From Candidatus Zhuqueibacterota bacterium (lineage in GTDB: Bacteria > KSB1 > UBA2214), in NCBI GenBank assembly GCA_022706175.1, contig JAKJDB010000116.1, positions 1-7,317 of the forward strand: a stretch of DNA of 7,317 nt. Direction: 5' to 3'. A model generated the notes under the pieces. That model did no database searches, had not been told where the DNA came from, and saw nothing but the letters and a program-made list of their open reading frames with translations. The position numbers were made by a program, and so were the translations under genes. Numbering within the stretch: the first letter of the stretch is position 1; each line of letters begins with the position of its first letter. Positions 6,004-7,317 of the stretch are shown piece after piece.

Positions 6004-7317
6004 TCAGAATGCAAAGCGCAGGCCGAACCAGATATCCCGCGGCTGGCCGTAAAGCCAGAAATCAAAATTGGGATCATTGATGTACGGCTTGTCGGCCGAG
6101 CGCAGGTCGCCGATCTTATCCTTGCCGGGGATAAAGTAGCCCGGATAGGTGGCGCGCAGGGCGTCGTAGTCCGGCGAATCGTACATCGGCAGCCGCAGCG
6201 AGGCCAGATAATAGTATTCGTCGTTTACCGCGCTGTCGAAAGGCCAGCCCCGACTCATATAGTTGACCTTGAAATTGAACAGGTTGTTGATATCGACAAA
6301 AAGCGTGGTCTGCAATCCGGCGACGTGAAACATTTTCGTCACTTTGAGGTCGATCATGTAATAATTCGGCCAGCGCATGTTGTCGTTGACGTGCAGTTCG
6401 CTGAGAGGATTAAAAGTGAAATAATCGCCTTGCTCCCACTCGCCAAAGAGGGTCAGGTTCCAGCCGCCGAGGGGATGCAGGCCGAACAGCCGCGGTCCCA
6501 GGTCGCCCGGAGCGTGAAAGGTGAGGTTGGCGTTGATCTTGGGCGCCGGCAGGGAACTGGACTCCTGTCCTTTGTAAAGTCCCTCCTGATCGTTGTTGAT
6601 GGTGACATCGGTGATGGTCTCACGGCCGGTGAGGCCCGTTTTTTTCAACATATAGTTGAAATTGACCCAGCCGTTGACCCAGCCGCCGTCGCCCTTGCTC
6701 AGGTTGATCTCAAAGCCTTGAATGTCTTCGTATTCGTTGTTGGACCAGGCATCGTAATTGATGCTGCCGGCGGCATTGGTATAGGTCACCTCGCCGTGCT
6801 GGCCGCTGACATCCTTGGCGTAGCCCGAGATCTTGGCGACAAAGCGGTCGTAAAAATTATAGGCCACTCCGAGTTCATAGGAAATAGTCCTCGGCGGCTC
6901 GAGGTTGGGGTTGGACATGTCGTAGAGGCCGTTCTTGGTGTAGCGATAGCGGTAGAGGTACATGGTGTAGTAGGGCGGATTGGAGCGGAAATGGCCATAA
7001 TTGAAATAAAATTTCGATTTGTCCGAGACCGGAAAGGAGATGCCGATCCTCGGACTCAACGTATGGTGGTTCTTGATCTTTTGCAAAAAGCCGGGATGCT
7101 CCCGGTCGTAGGCCTCCCAGGCATCCCAGATCCAGGAGCGCCCGGACTCGAGATAGTCGAACAGGACTGAATCCTCGCCAAAGACTTGGGGCGTAAAGGC
7201 TTCAATAGCAAAGGCGTCGCCGGTGGGCCATTTGCCGCCGCCGCCGTAATAAAAGTCATAGCGCAGACCGAGGTTGGCGATCATCGATTCCAGAGTGATC
7301 TGGTCCTGGAGATAGAT
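6004..7317 (-). CDS. TonB-dependent receptor, C-terminal beta-barrel half (N-terminus outside window)
   Basis: The frame enters from the window edge and runs 437 codons to TGA at 6004-6006. It begins in the middle of the barrel with YLQDQITLESMIANLGLRYD, a typical receptor strand. Further barrel landmarks are HHTLSPRIGISFPVSDKS, FYFNYGHFRSNPPYY, NPNLEPPRTISYELGV, a FVDINNLFNFK strand and a C-terminal IWFGLRFAF ending in Phe, the signature for outer-membrane insertion. Such receptors import ligands across the outer membrane using TonB-ExbBD energy. Long aromatic-rich loops (for example the Trp-rich segment encoded near 7090-7160) would face outwards. The plug domain and any carboxypeptidase-like N-terminal domain lie outside the window, so whether it is SusC-like cannot be decided. 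It is the first visible gene of the run and lies about 100 bases before the FN3 protein gene. The ligand is unknown; a pectin fragment is inferred only from the pectinesterase nearby. Confidence 0.94.
   Translation of the reverse strand: MYLQDQITLESMIANLGLRYDFYYGGGGKWPTGDAFAIEAFTPQVFGEDSVLFDYLESGRSWIWDAWEAYDREHPGFLQKIKNHHTLSPRIGISFPVSDKSKFYFNYGHFRSNPPYYTMYLYRYRYTKNGLYDMSNPNLEPPRTISYELGVAYNFYDRFVAKISGYAKDVSGQHGEVTYTNAAGSINYDAWSNNEYEDIQGFEINLSKGDGGWVNGWVNFNYMLKKTGLTGRETITDVTINNDQEGLYKGQESSSLPAPKINANLTFHAPGDLGPRLFGLHPLGGWNLTLFGEWEQGDYFTFNPLSELHVNDNMRWPNYYMIDLKVTKMFHVAGLQTTLFVDINNLFNFKVNYMSRGWPFDSAVNDEYYYLASLRLPMYDSPDYDALRATYPGYFIPGKDKIGDLRSADKPYINDPNFDFWLYGQPRDIWFGLRFAF

Noticed and set aside
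6325..7170. 281-residue open frame on the plus strand opposite the TonB receptor
   Set aside because: It is antisense to an unmistakable receptor barrel. The Val/Ile/Gly/Asp-rich translation mirrors receptor codons and shows no independent domain or ribosome site.

Overview
The window is a GC-rich stretch in which every supported gene lies on the minus strand, so transcription runs from position 7317 towards 1. It looks like part of one secretion and nutrient-uptake gene cluster from a bacterium of the FCB group (the Bacteroidota, Ignavibacteriota, Calditrichota, KSB1 and Zixibacteria neighbourhood). The lineage call rests on three things: a PorV/PorQ-family outer-membrane protein, a secreted protein ending in a type IX secretion (T9SS)-like C-terminal module, and a TonB-dependent receptor of the kind found in these phyla. 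The high GC content favours an uncultured KSB1- or Calditrichota-like lineage over typical AT-rich Bacteroidota. That is inference only, because no rRNA or phylogenetic marker is present.

Layout in transcription order. (1) 7317-6004: the C-terminal 437 residues of a TonB-dependent receptor beta-barrel; its plug and N-terminus lie outside the window. (2) 5903-3753: a 716-residue secreted protein with a signal peptide, a long conserved-looking region I cannot assign, one fibronectin type III (FN3) domain and a T9SS type A-like C-terminal module. (3) 3729-2722: a 335-residue PorV/PorQ-family outer-membrane barrel. (4) 2596 to beyond position 1: at least 865 residues of a very large secreted pectinesterase. 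It has a signal peptide, three tandem modules of about 180-195 residues, two FN3-like modules with an RG-[VI]-CW motif, and then the start of a family CE8 pectin methylesterase domain, which the window edge cuts off.

How the genes may work together (inference): the pectinesterase would be exported to the surface or outside the cell, where it would demethylate pectin. The TonB receptor would import a ligand, perhaps released oligosaccharides. The FN3/T9SS-type protein is a candidate surface partner of the receptor, and the PorV/PorQ protein a candidate T9SS accessory factor. This resembles a Bacteroidota polysaccharide-utilization locus but shows no SusD-like gene in the visible part. All three complete N-termini have a predicted signal-peptidase I site followed directly by Gln, as in the Bacteroidetes 'Q-rule' for pyroglutamate-capped exported proteins.

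Gaps between genes are short (about 100, 23 and 125 bases). No convincing rho-independent terminator, tRNA, rRNA, CRISPR array or mobile element was seen. Long plus-strand open frames opposite the genes are GC-driven shadows.
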